Source: Bacillota bacterium (GTDB taxonomy: Bacteria; Bacillota; Thermosediminibacteria; Thermosediminibacterales; Thermosediminibacteraceae). From it: DNA of 23,051 nt. Position 1 is the first letter of the stretch. Every line of letters begins with the position of its first letter. Below the pieces are notes generated by a model that did not search any database, was not told the DNA's origin, and was given only the letters and a program-made list of their open reading frames with translations. The stretch is from assembly GCA_003242255.1 (NCBI GenBank), contig QGUT01000012.1:1-23051 (forward strand), given 5' to 3'. The position numbers were made by a program, and so were the translations under genes. Below, piece after piece: positions 22,665 through 23,051 of the stretch.

Positions 22665-22683
22665 ACTTTACACCTTCCTTTTT

Positions 22684-23051
22684 TCAGAGGGGGATGTTGC
22701 CGTGTTTCTTGGCCGGGCGCTTTTCCCTCTTGCTGGAAAGCATCTCAAGGGCGCTTATCAGCTTTATCCTGGTGGCGGAAGGTTCTATTACGTCGTCTAC
22801 ATAACCGCGCTTGGCCGCTTGGTAGGGGTTTGCAAATTTGTCCCGGTATTCTTCTATTTTTTCTTTTCTCGTGGCCATTGGGTCCTCCGATTCTTCTATC
22901 TCTTTTTTGAATATTATGTTGGCAGCTCCTTCAGGGCCCATGACGGCTATTTCGGCGGTGGGGAATGCAAAAACCTGGTCGGCTCCGAGGTGCCTCGAAC
23001 ACATGGCGATATACGCCCCGCCGTAAGCTTTCCTGACTATTACCGTTATCT
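22684..23051 (-). CDS. mmdA: MmdA/12S-type acyl-CoA carboxyltransferase, 3' part
   Basis: Only the C-terminal 121 residues or so lie in the window; the 5' part is cut off by the right edge. The visible part starts I-T-V-I-V-R-K-A-Y-G-G-A-Y-I-A-M and includes the crotonase-like motifs G-A-D-Q-V-F-A-F-P-T-A-E-I-A-V-M-G-P-E-G-A and the R-G-Y-V-D-D-V-I-E-P end. These are typical of methylmalonyl-CoA decarboxylase alpha, propionyl-CoA carboxylase beta and the transcarboxylase 12S subunit. It carries out transfer of CO2 between (S)-methylmalonyl-CoA/propionyl-CoA and carboxybiotin. It is upstream of, and surely cotranscribed with, the OadG, biotin-carrier and OadA genes. Confidence 0.93.
   Translation of the reverse strand, partial: ITVIVRKAYGGAYIAMCSRHLGADQVFAFPTAEIAVMGPEGAANIIFKKEIEESEDPMATRKEKIEEYRDKFANPYQAAKRGYVDDVIEPSATRIKLISALEMLSSKREKRPAKKHGNIPL

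Noticed and set aside
1..23051. CRISPR arrays, tRNA/rRNA genes, insertion sequences, prophage or attachment sites
   Set aside because: No regularly spaced repeats, cloverleaf sequences, transposase or integrase-like proteins, or flanking duplications were seen on either strand by eye.

Overview
The window looks like chromosome of a low-GC, anaerobic, spore-forming Firmicute (Clostridia; Thermoanaerobacterales/Tepidanaerobacter-Thermosediminibacter type is my best guess, by inference only). The reasons are: AGGAGG-type ribosome binding sites nearly everywhere; a DinR-type SOS box in front of lexA; a SpoVK-like AAA ATPase; a Firmicute-style miaB-mutS-mutL-miaA-hfq block; a selenocysteine formate dehydrogenase with NuoE/NuoF partners; and a biotin-dependent decarboxylase/transcarboxylase operon.

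Layout. Positions 1-1203 (+ strand) hold a small two-helix membrane protein (91-396) with a terminator, then lexA (595-1203) with its own promoter and SOS box. Everything from 1190 to 23051 is on the - strand. Read in the direction of transcription (right to left), the right edge holds a biotin-dependent carboxyltransferase operon: mmdA (cut by the edge), an OadG-like anchor, a biotin carrier and an OadA/5S-type carboxyltransferase, closed by a strong terminator at 20392-20430. A single VanW/G5 envelope gene follows. Next is the formate dehydrogenase operon nuoE-nuoF-fdhA-fdhD, closed by a terminator at 12898-12918. A family-4 uracil-DNA glycosylase follows, then miaB-mutS-mutL-miaA-hfq (terminator 4966-4993). 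Last is a spoVK-like operon: AAA ATPase, small GTPase, a compact UbiA-like membrane protein, a 70-residue CxxC membrane protein, and a YnbB-type PLP enzyme. Its end overlaps the end of lexA.

The most consequential reading decision is fdhA. It appears as two open frames separated by an in-frame TGA. That TGA is a selenocysteine codon, not a mutation: the flanking residues are those of the FdhA active site, and a hairpin with apical loop GGUCU lies at the spacing known from E. coli fdhF. The gene is therefore one 896-residue protein. Its N-terminal iron-sulfur wiring, with the NuoE and HydB-like NuoF subunits, suggests a soluble NAD(P)-dependent, possibly electron-bifurcating, formate dehydrogenase/CO2 reductase.

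The least explained part is the tightly overlapping trio at 2521-3911 (GTPase, mini-UbiA, CxxC microprotein) between spoVK and the ynbB-like gene. In Bacillus subtilis, hflX occupies that interval. I regard this trio as the best candidate for an undescribed system here. No rRNA, tRNA, CRISPR array, insertion sequence or prophage was seen, and no gene-free stretch exceeds 300 bases.
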